This document shows, piece after piece, positions 27,985-37,700 of a DNA stretch of 64,000 nucleotides. The stretch's first letter is position 1. Each line of letters starts with the position of its first letter. Position numbers and translations under genes: made by a program. Origin of the DNA: Firmicutes bacterium ADurb.Bin193 (GTDB taxonomy: Bacteria; Bacillota; Clostridia; Monoglobales; Firm-18); NCBI GenBank assembly GCA_002070105.1, contig MWCQ01000002.1:62001-126000 (forward strand), in the 5' to 3' direction. A model generated the notes under the pieces. It was not told where the DNA came from and searched no databases. It saw only the letters and a list, made by a program, of their open reading frames with translations.

Positions 27985-29367
27985 TTAAATGCCCTGCAAA
28001 TCGGGAATTCCCTTAAGGCTCATAGCAATTTCCTCATCGGAGGGCGCATAGTTTTCCATTTCGCCCCTGTTGTAGCTTGCGTAAGCCGCAAGGTCAAAAC
28101 TCCCGTTACCCGAAAGCCCGAACAGTATGGTTTTTGCCTCTCCCCGCTCCCTGCACTCAAGCGCAACATCAATCGCCGCCTTTATGGCGTGGGATGACTC
28201 GGGTGCGGGCAGGATCGCCTCATGCCTTGCGAATAAGACTGCGGCATCGAATACATCCTTTTGACCCACCGCCCTTGCCTCATCAAGAATACCGTCATGG
28301 TAAAGCTTTGAGAGAATGGGCGACATTCCGTGATACCTAAGACCGCCCGCGTGTATATTCGGGGGGATAAAGCCGCTTCCTATGGTATACATTTTGGCAA
28401 GCGGGGTAATATGCCCGACATCGCAAAAATCATACGCATATCTCCCTTTTGTGAAGGACGGGCAGGCCGAAGGCTCCACAGCTATGAAATACGGCTTTGC
28501 CTTCCCCGTTAAGCGGTCCTGCATAAAAGCCGACATAAGTCCGCCCAAATTAGAGCCGCCGCCCGAACAGCCGATTACATAATCGGGATATTCGTCAACC
28601 ATTTCAAGCTGAATTTTGGATTCTATTCCGATAATCGACTGATGAAGCAAAACCTGATTTAAAACCGAGCCGAGACTGTAACGGGTGTTGGGCGTTGTAA
28701 CGGCCATCTCCACCGCCTCGCTTATCGCCGTTCCGAGGCTTCCCGTGTTTTCGGGGTCCTTCTCCAAAATGCTCCGCCCGATATTTGTTGTGTCGCTTGG
28801 GCTTGGGAATACATTTGCGCCGTAGGTTTCCATGATTTCCTTCCTGTACGGCTTTTGCATATAGCTTATTTTAACCATATACACCCGAAGCGGCATATCA
28901 AAATGAGCGCATGCCATTGAAAGAGCAGTTCCCCACTGACCTGCGCCCGTTTCGGTGGTGATTCTCTCAATCCCCTGCTTTTTGTTGTAGAAAACCTGGG
29001 GCACCGCCGAATTAAGCTTGTGACTGCCCGATGTGTTGCTCCCCTCGTATTTGTAGTAAATCCTCGCGGGAGTGTCAAGGTACTTTTCAAGGTTATATGC
29101 GCGGATTACGGGGGATGGACGATAAAGCCTGTAATAGTCCATAACCTCACCGGGAATATCGACATAACGCTCCAGTGTAAACTCCTGTTTGCAAAGCTCC
29201 TCGGCAAACACGGGGGTCAAATCCTCCATTGTTGCCGGCTTCATTGTAGCCGGATTGATATACGGGTCATGCTGCGACGGCATATCCGCCCTTACATTGT
29301 ACCACTGCTCCGGCATGCGGTCCTCAGTAAGCAGGATTCTGTTAGGTACTTTTCTCATTAAATTCAC
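27985..29367 (-). CDS. trpB2: TrpB2-type tryptophan synthase beta-like PLP enzyme
   Basis: This 460-residue protein belongs to the TrpB2 branch rather than classical TrpB. The PLP lysine lies in SGSHKLNSA near residue 112, the catalytic segment is ETGAGQWGTALS, and the phosphate-binding glycine loop is GCSGGGSNLGG near residue 270. It makes tryptophan from indole and serine, and is often used for indole salvage when no TrpA is present. There is no trpA or other trp gene next to it. A leader with attenuator features (29454-29545) precedes it. GGAGGGTGAATTTA precedes the ATG. Confidence 0.93.
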   Translation of the reverse strand: MNLMRKVPNRILLTEDRMPEQWYNVRADMPSQHDPYINPATMKPATMEDLTPVFAEELCKQEFTLERYVDIPGEVMDYYRLYRPSPVIRAYNLEKYLDTPARIYYKYEGSNTSGSHKLNSAVPQVFYNKKQGIERITTETGAGQWGTALSMACAHFDMPLRVYMVKISYMQKPYRKEIMETYGANVFPSPSDTTNIGRSILEKDPENTGSLGTAISEAVEMAVTTPNTRYSLGSVLNQVLLHQSIIGIESKIQLEMVDEYPDYVIGCSGGGSNLGGLMSAFMQDRLTGKAKPYFIAVEPSACPSFTKGRYAYDFCDVGHITPLAKMYTIGSGFIPPNIHAGGLRYHGMSPILSKLYHDGILDEARAVGQKDVFDAAVLFARHEAILPAPESSHAIKAAIDVALECRERGEAKTILFGLSGNGSFDLAAYASYNRGEMENYAPSDEEIAMSLKGIPDLQGI

Positions 29368-29453
29368 CCTCCAATAAAATTTTCCGATAATTTGCTTTGG
29401 ATTCTTTACGGGCTTTCACTTTGTAATAATCCTATTCTTATAAAAAAACACAT

Positions 29454-29491
29454 AAAAAATTCCTCGGCGAAATATCCTTTAGCAGAGGAAT
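29454..29491 (-). terminator. Intrinsic terminator inside the trpB2 leader (attenuator)
   Basis: On the minus strand, ATTCCTC (29485-29491) pairs with GAGGAAT (29459-29465), followed by a T-run. It lies about 90 bp before the trpB2 start, downstream of a promoter, so it would stop transcription before the gene. Confidence 0.72.
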
Positions 29492-29517
29492 GATGTTATT
29501 TTTTAATTTTTACCAAT

Positions 29518-29545
29518 CTCGGCTAATCTCATCTCATCTCTGCTA
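29518..29545 (-). promoter_or_regulatory. Array of (G/U)AG triplets overlapping an antiterminator arm in the trpB2 leader
   Basis: The RNA sense reads UAG, GAG, GAG, GAG, UAG, GAG with exactly 2 nt between triplets. This is the spacing bound by the trp RNA-binding attenuation protein TRAP. The first eight bases (UAGCAGAG, 29538-29545) are complementary to CUCUGCUA at 29480-29487, which overlaps the terminator's 5' arm. The antiterminator and terminator are therefore mutually exclusive. TRAP control is inferred. Confidence 0.6.
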
Positions 29546-29551
29546 TTATAC

Positions 29552-29581
29552 ATATTACCACAGGAATTATTAAAGTGTCAA
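29552..29581 (-). promoter_or_regulatory. Predicted promoter for the trpB2 leader transcript
   Basis: TTGACA (29576-29581), an 18-bp spacer and TAATAT (29552-29557) predict a start near 29545, right at the first triplet of the array. An alternative -10, TATAAT at 29545-29550, would give a 25-bp spacer. Confidence 0.6.
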
Positions 29582-29637
29582 TACTTTTTAAAAATTTTTT
29601 GAAAATACTGTAAATGCTGGAACTTTTGGATATGGTG

Positions 29638-29666
29638 TTGCGTCTTAACAGTAAAAGGTATATAAT
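29638..29666 (+). promoter_or_regulatory. Predicted sigma-A promoter for the YcdB/SLH-like gene
   Basis: TTGCGT, a 17-bp spacer and TATAAT (29661-29666) lie 22 bp before the start, with AAGGAGGAG in between. Confidence 0.7.
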
Positions 29667-29688
29667 TATTACATAAGGAGGAGTAAAA

Positions 29689-31809
29689 ATGAAAAAAATT
29701 GTTTCATTGGTCACGGCGCTTGCTGTTATGCTTACCGTAGCCTTTCCGGTTTTTGCGGAGGATAAGGGGGAGCAGGTTGAAAAACTCTTACTTAAGATTA
29801 AATCGGTTATAGACATACCCGATTCAATGACTGTATTCAACAGCAATATGAGAACTGACGAAAACGGTATAACATACTGGAGCTTTAACTGGTCGCTGGA
29901 AGGCAAGTCATATTTTGAAAGCCAGAATATATCCGTTGAGATTACGGATGACGGGTATATAACCTCATACTCCAAATACAACGGAGATTATAAATACTCC
30001 GAGATTGTTCAGCTTCCCAACATTTCAAAGGCTGAGGCAGAAAAAATCGTAAAGGAATTTATCTTGAAGGTATGTCCCCATATTGAGGGGCAGATTGAAT
30101 GGAAGGAACCCAATATTTACGATGCAAGCTACTATTACAGCTTCAAACGCACCGCAAACGGAATTCCCACCAATTTTAACGATGTTTCATTCTCGGTAAA
30201 CGGTATAACGGGAGAGGTTGTGAGCTATTTCTCCAACTGGAATACAAAACTGGAGTTCCCCTCCGCCGAAAAAGCGATTCCGGTTGAAAAGGCAAAGGAA
30301 CTTTACCAAAAGAACATGCCGCTTAACCTTGAGTACAGAATCAGACCCGACGGTTATATTTATCTTCAATATACCACCTCGCGCGAGCAGGGGAACAAGT
30401 ATTTAAACGCAATTACCGGACAGCTTGAGGAAATGGATTATTACTATGCGCCCTATATGTCCCAGGACAGAGCGTATATGGACGAGGCGATGTCCTCCAA
30501 GCGGACTGATATAACGCCTGTTGAGCGCAAGGAGATTGACTCTGTCGCCGGCACAATTACAACCGAGGAGGCGGAGAAAATACTTCGCTCGATACCGGAG
30601 CTTAATTTTGACGAAAGCTATTCGCTTTCAAGCTCGAACCTTTCACAGCACAAGCCCGCATACTCTGATGAATCGGTTTTCTATCTTAGCCTGTATTTCG
30701 CAAGGATTAACAAAACCGAGGGGCTTACAGACGAGCAAATGAAGATGAAAATTGCGGCGGGCGATACAATAGGAAGCGCAAACGCTACCTTTGACGCAAA
30801 GTCGGGAGAGCTTTTGAGTTTCTGGAGCAATGACTGGAGCCGTCCCGTTGACATAAATTCCGCCGCAGAAAGCAAGATTAAAAAAGAGGACAGCAAAAAA
30901 ACGGCGGATGCGTTTTTAGCAAAATATTATTCGGAGAAAATGAAGTCCGTAAAGTATATCGACAACATGGGCAGGGGCAGTGAAAATCAGCACCAGTATT
31001 CCAGAATCGAAAACGGGATATTCTTCGATTATGACGGGCTTTCTGTAGGAATAGACGGCGAGACGGGTAAAATCAGCAATTTTAACTGTTCGTGGAATAA
31101 AAACATTGCAATTCCCCCCGCGGGAAATGTCATAGGTCTTGAGGCGGCGCACAAGGTGGCATTTGAGAAAATCGGGTTTGAGTTTCAATACATTTTTAAC
31201 AAAAAAGCCGCTGTTTTGGTTTACAGGCTAAGGGACGACAAGCCTCCCTTCATCGATGCGGTAAGCGGTGAGATTTTAAACTATGAAGGAAACCCGTATA
31301 AGGAAACCATTGCGCCGAAATACAATGATATAGCAGGTCATTTCTGCGAGCAAGCGGTTTTGGAGCTGCTCAATGTCGGCGTTTTCCTGAATGCGGAAAG
31401 CTTCATGCCTGACAGCAACATTGCACAGAAGGATTATTTATTGCTTTTGTCAAAGCTTGGCAAGCAATACTATGACCGCGACAACATTGACGAGCTTTAT
31501 AAATTCCTTATAAACAGCAAGGTCATGGACGAAAATGAGAAAAATCCCGAAGGCACCGTAACGCGAGAGGATGCGGTTAAATTCCTTCTGCGAAGCCTCG
31601 GATACAGAAAGTTTGCGGAAATAAAGGGGATATTTGTCTGTGATTTTGCGGATGTTTCGGATATAAGCCCCGATCTTATCGGATATGCCACCATTGCAAA
31701 GGGGCTTGGCTTTATTGAAGGAAGCGAGGGTAAGTTTAAGCCGAAGGATATTCTTACAAAGGGCGAGGCGGCGGTCATTATATACAACTGTCTTAAAAAG
31801 AATAGTTGA
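29689..31809 (+). CDS. Secreted YcdB/YcdC-repeat protein with C-terminal SLH-like domains
   Basis: The 706-residue protein has a clear signal peptide (MKKIVSLVTALAVMLTVAFPVFA). Residues about 30-550 contain repeated PepSY/YcdB-like units, each with a motif such as VNGITGEVVSYFSNW, FDAKSGELLSFWSNDW, IDGETGKISNFNCSW and DAVSGEILNYEG. The last 150 residues resemble S-layer homology repeats (YNDIAGHFCEQAVLELLNVG; FADVSDISPDLIGYATIAKG; TKGEAAVIIYNCL), which anchor proteins to secondary wall polymer. It is probably displayed on the cell surface. The family's function is poorly known. Single gene with its own promoter and terminator. Confidence 0.82.
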   Translation: MKKIVSLVTALAVMLTVAFPVFAEDKGEQVEKLLLKIKSVIDIPDSMTVFNSNMRTDENGITYWSFNWSLEGKSYFESQNISVEITDDGYITSYSKYNGDYKYSEIVQLPNISKAEAEKIVKEFILKVCPHIEGQIEWKEPNIYDASYYYSFKRTANGIPTNFNDVSFSVNGITGEVVSYFSNWNTKLEFPSAEKAIPVEKAKELYQKNMPLNLEYRIRPDGYIYLQYTTSREQGNKYLNAITGQLEEMDYYYAPYMSQDRAYMDEAMSSKRTDITPVERKEIDSVAGTITTEEAEKILRSIPELNFDESYSLSSSNLSQHKPAYSDESVFYLSLYFARINKTEGLTDEQMKMKIAAGDTIGSANATFDAKSGELLSFWSNDWSRPVDINSAAESKIKKEDSKKTADAFLAKYYSEKMKSVKYIDNMGRGSENQHQYSRIENGIFFDYDGLSVGIDGETGKISNFNCSWNKNIAIPPAGNVIGLEAAHKVAFEKIGFEFQYIFNKKAAVLVYRLRDDKPPFIDAVSGEILNYEGNPYKETIAPKYNDIAGHFCEQAVLELLNVGVFLNAESFMPDSNIAQKDYLLLLSKLGKQYYDRDNIDELYKFLINSKVMDENEKNPEGTVTREDAVKFLLRSLGYRKFAEIKGIFVCDFADVSDISPDLIGYATIAKGLGFIEGSEGKFKPKDILTKGEAAVIIYNCLKKNS

Positions 31810-31835
31810 GGAATAAAGGATAAAAACCGAAATGA

Positions 31836-31871
31836 AAAGCCCGGATTATCGGATTTGATAGTCCGGGCTTT
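31836..31871. terminator. Terminator between convergent YcdB/SLH and esterase genes
   Basis: AAAGCCCGGA / TCCGGGCTTT form a 10-bp stem between two converging genes. Confidence 0.82.
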
Positions 31872-31932
31872 GTTTATCTTATAATTAAGAATAGTGCTTT
31901 AAGGATAAAATCTCCCCTAAAGTCTTTGAGTT

Positions 31933-34470
31933 TTAATCCAGAGGCTTAAGCACAATCACATAGGGGCTTGGTGTTTTGGATGTACCGTTCGGATTTTTAG
32001 CGGGTGTAAGTGTACAGCCAAGCTCGATAATAATATTTCCGTTAATGTCGGTTTGTGTAAAGTCCTTATAATAAGTTGTATATGTTGCACCGGAGCTGTC
32101 AAGCAATGCCGGCGTTTCCGTGCTCTTGCTCCAACCGCTCATCCAACCGGGCAGCGGGGCGGTATGGTCATAGTTTTGCGAAAGCGCCAGATATACGGTA
32201 ACCGGTTTTACCGCTGTAATTGTTGCAGCCACTCCGCTGAATGTTCCGTTATACATCAGTGTTTTTTTGCTGTTGTCCGGCCTTATCTGCACACCGCCCA
32301 CAAGCGACGCGGGAATTGTATTTGCGGTGGAAGTTCCCTGCACATACAGGAGGCTACCTACCCCGAAAGGTTCTTCGGCTGCTTCCCATGTGCCCAGAGT
32401 GCTGTGTACAGCAAGATTGCTCACCAGCACATCTCTTAATTCATAGTCAAAAACTCCTGCCATCGGCTTAAGGTCGGAACCCCACGCAAAAACGCGGATA
32501 TGTTTATAATCCTCCTCAAGCGCCAGCGGCGTATCCAGGTTTATAGTTGCAGTTTCGCCCGCATCAATAACATTTGCTTTTTTTATTGCTATGGCTTTCA
32601 TTTTCCAATTCGAGTCATACACGGCGAAGATCAAATCAGTCGTCTTTTCCGTGGGCGAATCATTTTTCACTGTAGCTCCGACAAGCCGGGTATTGCCCTC
32701 GGATACCTCCACCGACTGAATTATAAGCGGTACCGGCGGTTCGGGCTCTGCCAAAGTTTCAACAAAGCTCATGGTTACAGTTGCTTCGTTGGACTCCCTG
32801 CCCTTGTTGTCGGTAACCTTAAATTTGAATGTCACATCGCCGAGAAAGTCGGCAGGGGGTGTATAATATACCTTATAGTTGTCGAGATCGGTTGTGAATG
32901 TTCCAACTGTCGGCTGCTCGGTTATTGTAGCTGTATGAGTTGTACCCGGCTGATTTCTTGCCGCACTGTATTTAAGGTCGATTGCCACCGGCTGCTCCGG
33001 ATTTTTGAGCAGTTTAAGCTTGGTTCCTCCCGCGCCGGGAATCTCGTAGGCGGTAAAAGCATTTGCAAGATGCTTATCCGCAAAGTCCATAAACATCTCA
33101 TAGTCAACAGGCTCCATACCGTGCGCTCCCTCACGCACATGGTAGCCCACATAGCCGGTGCTGATACCTTTTGCTTCGCGGGAAGCCTTATTTGAATCCC
33201 CCACCTCGCTTTTGAGTATCGCTTTGGATGCGCCCGGATATCCTTCCGTGCCCTTACCCAATGCCGGAAGACCGTATATATCATAAGCGGGCTTTACCGC
33301 GACCGCCGCCAAGTATTCGTCCTCCGGTCGGGTAGCGCCATCACTTTCGCCGCTTTTATCCGCCAAGCTGCTTTGTATATAAACAAGCCTTGGGGCAATA
33401 AGAGCAAGCAGCATGTGCTGGTCAACCTTAAATTTATCACTCAGTCCCTGCTCACCTGCAAGCACCGTAGGGGGGGAGGTTACTACGGTTGCATCAACAT
33501 ATGTCTTCTCTCTCATATTACGGCAATACCAACTCCATGCTTCATTGGAAATGGACAGCAAGGATGCATAGCGTGGCTTTCCGCGGAAAATGGACGCGCC
33601 GCCGCAGCTGGAGCTGTTGCTTATCGCCATGGCAAACCGCTCGTCAATAGCAGCAGCCCAAAGGGCTGATTTCCCTCCCCGGGAATGCCCCAAAACGGCG
33701 ACCTTTTTGGGGTCTATATCCGTATCAGTTTCAAGATAGTCCATACATCTTATGGCGCCCCACGACCAAGCGGCAACCTCGCCCCAAAGGTCAAGGTCCT
33801 GTTTCAGCCCTGTCGGGCCCTGCGCAAACGCCAAAAAGGCGCCGTTGTTATAAGCATACTCAGCTTTGCCACTTTCCCGCGTGTCCTTGACCACATCCTC
33901 ATAATAGAACATGGCAGCGCCATACCCGCGGTTTATCATGGTTTCAACCGGCCAGAAATTGCTGCTGGCGCCGCTGGAACTCCTGTTATTAATGAACAGA
34001 ATAAGCGGTACCTTTTCGCCGTTGTCCACCTTTGCTTTGGGTAGGTAGATATGAAGGTATATATCCACGCTTTTTCCGGGCGTTGTGCCTGCAACCGATA
34101 CCAGAATCTGCTTGTAAACCGCCGTGCCTGCAAGCGTTGTAGCAGTCGAAGGCCATGTGCGCGCAGGCTCGACGCCTTTCGTCATCGGGGTGGATACGGT
34201 AGGGTTCTTCAAGGCGTTTTCCGGAATATAACCGTACATATATTCAACCATAAGGTCATAAAGCTCCTTACGGCGGGTTTCCTCCCACATATACTTATCC
34301 AAAACCTCATCGCCGTCTATCGTCTTCAGCAAATCAAGATAATCTTTGCTTTCCAGCATTGCCATTCGCTGCGCCAGAGTATAATCCGCCGAAACCGCCG
34401 GAATATATAAGGAGCTCGCAAAGATTGTTATCATTAGCACCAATACAATTGTTCGTACAAATCGTTTCAC
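31933..34470 (-). CDS. Secreted CE15-like carbohydrate esterase with Ig-like and shared C-terminal modules
   Basis: This 845-residue protein starts at a GTG with GGAGG upstream. A signal peptide covers residues 1-28. The alpha/beta-hydrolase domain (about 30-490) has the nucleophile Ser in VAVLGHSRGGKSALWAAA and the catalytic His in EGAHGMEPVDYEMFMDFADKH, which matches the glucuronoyl esterase (CE15)/acetyl xylan esterase group. A cadherin/Ig-like repeat (YTPPADFLGDVTFKFKVTD) follows, then two modules: one with DLIFAVYDSN...VFAWGSDLKPMA and one ending NPNGTSKTPSPYVIVLKPLD. Both recur at the C terminus of the glycosidase at 17974-21420. It probably cleaves ester links in hemicellulose outside the cell. 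Confidence 0.85.
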   Translation of the reverse strand: MKRFVRTIVLVLMITIFASSLYIPAVSADYTLAQRMAMLESKDYLDLLKTIDGDEVLDKYMWEETRRKELYDLMVEYMYGYIPENALKNPTVSTPMTKGVEPARTWPSTATTLAGTAVYKQILVSVAGTTPGKSVDIYLHIYLPKAKVDNGEKVPLILFINNRSSSGASSNFWPVETMINRGYGAAMFYYEDVVKDTRESGKAEYAYNNGAFLAFAQGPTGLKQDLDLWGEVAAWSWGAIRCMDYLETDTDIDPKKVAVLGHSRGGKSALWAAAIDERFAMAISNSSSCGGASIFRGKPRYASLLSISNEAWSWYCRNMREKTYVDATVVTSPPTVLAGEQGLSDKFKVDQHMLLALIAPRLVYIQSSLADKSGESDGATRPEDEYLAAVAVKPAYDIYGLPALGKGTEGYPGASKAILKSEVGDSNKASREAKGISTGYVGYHVREGAHGMEPVDYEMFMDFADKHLANAFTAYEIPGAGGTKLKLLKNPEQPVAIDLKYSAARNQPGTTHTATITEQPTVGTFTTDLDNYKVYYTPPADFLGDVTFKFKVTDNKGRESNEATVTMSFVETLAEPEPPVPLIIQSVEVSEGNTRLVGATVKNDSPTEKTTDLIFAVYDSNWKMKAIAIKKANVIDAGETATINLDTPLALEEDYKHIRVFAWGSDLKPMAGVFDYELRDVLVSNLAVHSTLGTWEAAEEPFGVGSLLYVQGTSTANTIPASLVGGVQIRPDNSKKTLMYNGTFSGVAATITAVKPVTVYLALSQNYDHTAPLPGWMSGWSKSTETPALLDSSGATYTTYYKDFTQTDINGNIIIELGCTLTPAKNPNGTSKTPSPYVIVLKPLD

Positions 34471-34624
34471 AAATCATCATCCTCCGTTTAGTTGTATGAT
34501 TCAATAAACAAAATAGAAAACCGCCGAGTATTATTCTTTTGTATTTATTATACCTTTTTAACAAAACAATGTCAACCGCTTAAAAGCAAAATCATTTACA
34601 AGTTCTTTGTTTTTGTAATAACGC

Positions 34625-34653
34625 TTGATTAAGAATAATAAAAATAGTATAAT
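34625..34653 (+). promoter_or_regulatory. Predicted sigma-A promoter for the activase gene
   Basis: TTGATT (34625-34630), a 17-bp spacer and TATAAT (34648-34653) lie about 75 bp before the TTG start at 34729. Confidence 0.7.
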
Positions 34654-34728
34654 TAAGCTGAACTTATAATACAATTTTTTTAGCAAAACACCTTTGGTTT
34701 ATTACATATACAAGAGGAGGAAAGTGCT

Positions 34729-37700
34729 TTGTCCTGCTTACTTCAACTTGGAATTGATGTGGGTTCGACAACCGTTAAGCTTTGTGTGCTTGACGAAGAC
34801 TGTAATATTGTATACAGCGACTATAAGCGGCATTTTTCCGATATAAAATTAACCGTGTCAGAGCTTCTCTCCAAAGCGGACAAGGCTCTTTTTAAGGCAC
34901 CGGTTCGGATATCCGTAACAGGCTCGGGCGGACTTTTGCTTTCAAAACTTTTGGACTTACCCTTCGTTCAGGAGGTTATCGCAACGAGAACCGCCATTCG
35001 CCGGTTTATTCCCGATGCCGATGTTGTAATCGAGCTTGGGGGTGAGGATGCTAAAATCCTGTATCTCACCGACGGCGCGGAGCAGCGCATGAACGGAACC
35101 TGTGCGGGGGGAACGGGGGCGTTTATCGACCAGATGGCAACCCTTTTAAGAACGGATGCCAAGGGACTGGATGAGCTTGCAAGCCGACACGGCACAATAT
35201 ACCCTATTGCCGCGCGCTGCGGGGTTTTTGCGAAATCGGATATTCAGCCCCTTTTGAACGAGGGTGCGGCAAAGGAGGATATCGCCGCCTCGGTTTTTCA
35301 GTCTGTCGTTACCCAGACAATCAGCGGGCTTGCACAGGGGCGCCCTATAAGGGGCAAGGTCGTTTTGTTGGGAGGGCCGCTTTATTTTTTGCCCCAGCTT
35401 GCAAAACAGTTTGAGGAGGCGCTTTGCGGCGAGGGGAATACCTTTGTGCGCCCCCAAAATGCTCAGCTTTTTATTGCGACGGGTGCGGCTCTGTCCGCAA
35501 ACGGACAGGCAGTCAGCCTTTCGGAGCTTTGTAATAAATTGGAGGACAGCTCACAGACCCATACGGAGATCACCCGTATTGCCCCTCTTTTTGAAAGCGA
35601 TAAGGAGAGGGCGGATTTCTATGCCCGCCACAGCATGAATAAGGTTAAGAGAAACAGCCTTGAATCGGTGCAGGGCGGCTTGTTCCTGGGGCTCGATGTG
35701 GGCTCTACGACCGTTAAGCTTGCAGTAATAAACGAAAATGAAGAGCTTTTATATTCCGATTATTCGCCCAACGAGGGCAGCCCCGTAGACTGCGGCGCAA
35801 AAATGCTTTCAGGGCTTTACTCGGTTATGCCCGAAAACGCATATATTGCAAACGCCTGCGCGACAGGCTATGGGGAGGCGCTTGCAATGGCGGCGTTTAA
35901 TATACCCGAAGGCGAAATCGAAACAATTGCACACTATAAGGCGGCAAGCCGCTTTTGCCCCAAAGTTGATTTTATTATCGACATCGGCGGGCAGGACATG
36001 AAATGTATGAGGATAAAAAACGGCGTTATCGACAGCATAATGATAAACGAGGCATGCTCGTCCGGCTGCGGCTCGTTTATCCAGACCTTTGCAGAGTCGC
36101 TTGAAATGGACCCGCCTTCTTTCGCGCATGAGGCGATGTTTGCAAAAAATCCCGTAGACCTCGGCACACGATGTACCGTTTTTATGAATTCAAGAGTTAA
36201 GCAGGCGCAAAAGGAAGGCGCAACGGTCGGGGATATAAGCGCGGGGCTTTCATACTCCGTTGTGCGAAATGCGCTCTACAAGGTAATCCGGCTTCGTGAC
36301 CCCGCTTTAATAGGGGACACAATCGTTGTTCAGGGCGGAACATTTTGCAACGACTCCGTTTTAAGATGCTTTGAGCTTGTTTCGCAAAAAAAGGTTATCC
36401 GTCCCGATATCGCAGGTATTATGGGCGCATTCGGCGCGGCGCTTATCGCAAAGGAGAGGTATGGCGGCGGGCGGTGCGAAATGATTTCGTCCGATGAGCT
36501 TAACGGCTTTTCATACAAAACAACAATGACAAATTGCACCGCCTGCACCAACAGCTGTCTTTTGACAATCTCAAAATTCAAAAACACCAGAACCTTTGTT
36601 TCGGGCAACAGGTGTGAGCGTTTTTCAGGTGTACAGGGGTCGGGCATAGATGAGCTTCCCAACCTCTATGATTATAAATACCGAAGGGTTTTTGACTATA
36701 AGTCCATACACCCCGACATTGCAAAAAGGGGCGTAATCGGGATACCGAGGGTTTTGAATATCTATGAGAATTATCCGCTTTGGCATACCTTCTTTACATT
36801 CCTCGGCTTTTCGGTGCATCTTTCCGCGGACAGCAGTCATGACCTTTATAAGACGGGAATGGATACGATTCCGAGCGAAAGCGTCTGCTACCCCGCCAAA
36901 CTTGCGCACGGGCATGTTGCCAATCTTATCTCGCGGGGAATAAAAACAATTTTTTACCCCTGTATTCCGTATGAGCAAAGGGAGTACAAGGACGCGGGAA
37001 ATCATTTTAACTGCCCTATCGTAACCTCGTATCCCGAGGTAATATATAATAATATGGACTCGGTAAAAAAGGACGGGGTCAGGTTTTTGCACCCGTTTTT
37101 AACCCTCGAAAACCGCAGGGCGTTCGTTAAAAGCATGTATAAGGCGCTGATGCCTTTCGAAGTAACATATATTGAGGTCAGGCGCGCCGCAAAGGCGGCT
37201 TTTGCGGAGCTTGCAAGATTTAAGGAAGATATACATAAAAAGGGCGAGGAAACGCTTTCGTGGCTTGACAAAAACGGCAAAAAGGGCATTGTTCTCGCAG
37301 GGCGCCCCTACCACATCGACCCCGAAATAAACCATGGTATTCCCCGTATGATAAACTCGCTCGGCTTTGCCGTTTTGACGGAGGACAGCGTTGCCCACCT
37401 CGGGGATTTAAAAAGGCCCATTCGGATTGTCGACCAGTGGGCATACCACACAAGGCTTTATCATGCGGCGCAGTGCGTAAACCAAAACCCACGGCTTGAG
37501 CTTGTTCAGCTTAATTCGTTCGGCTGCGGGCTTGACGCCGTTACAACCGACCAGGTCGCCGAAATCCTGTCGTCCCACAGCAAGCTGTATACCGCACTGA
37601 AAATCGATGAAATTTCAAGCCTCGGCACGGCAAAGATAAGAATACGCTCACTTAAGGCCGCCATAGAGGAGAGGAGTAAAAACGGCTTTATTCCGCCCGA

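Noticed and set aside
32500-33195. 231-codon plus-strand frame inside the CE15-like gene
   Set aside because: Antisense to a convincing esterase with catalytic motifs; no ribosome site.
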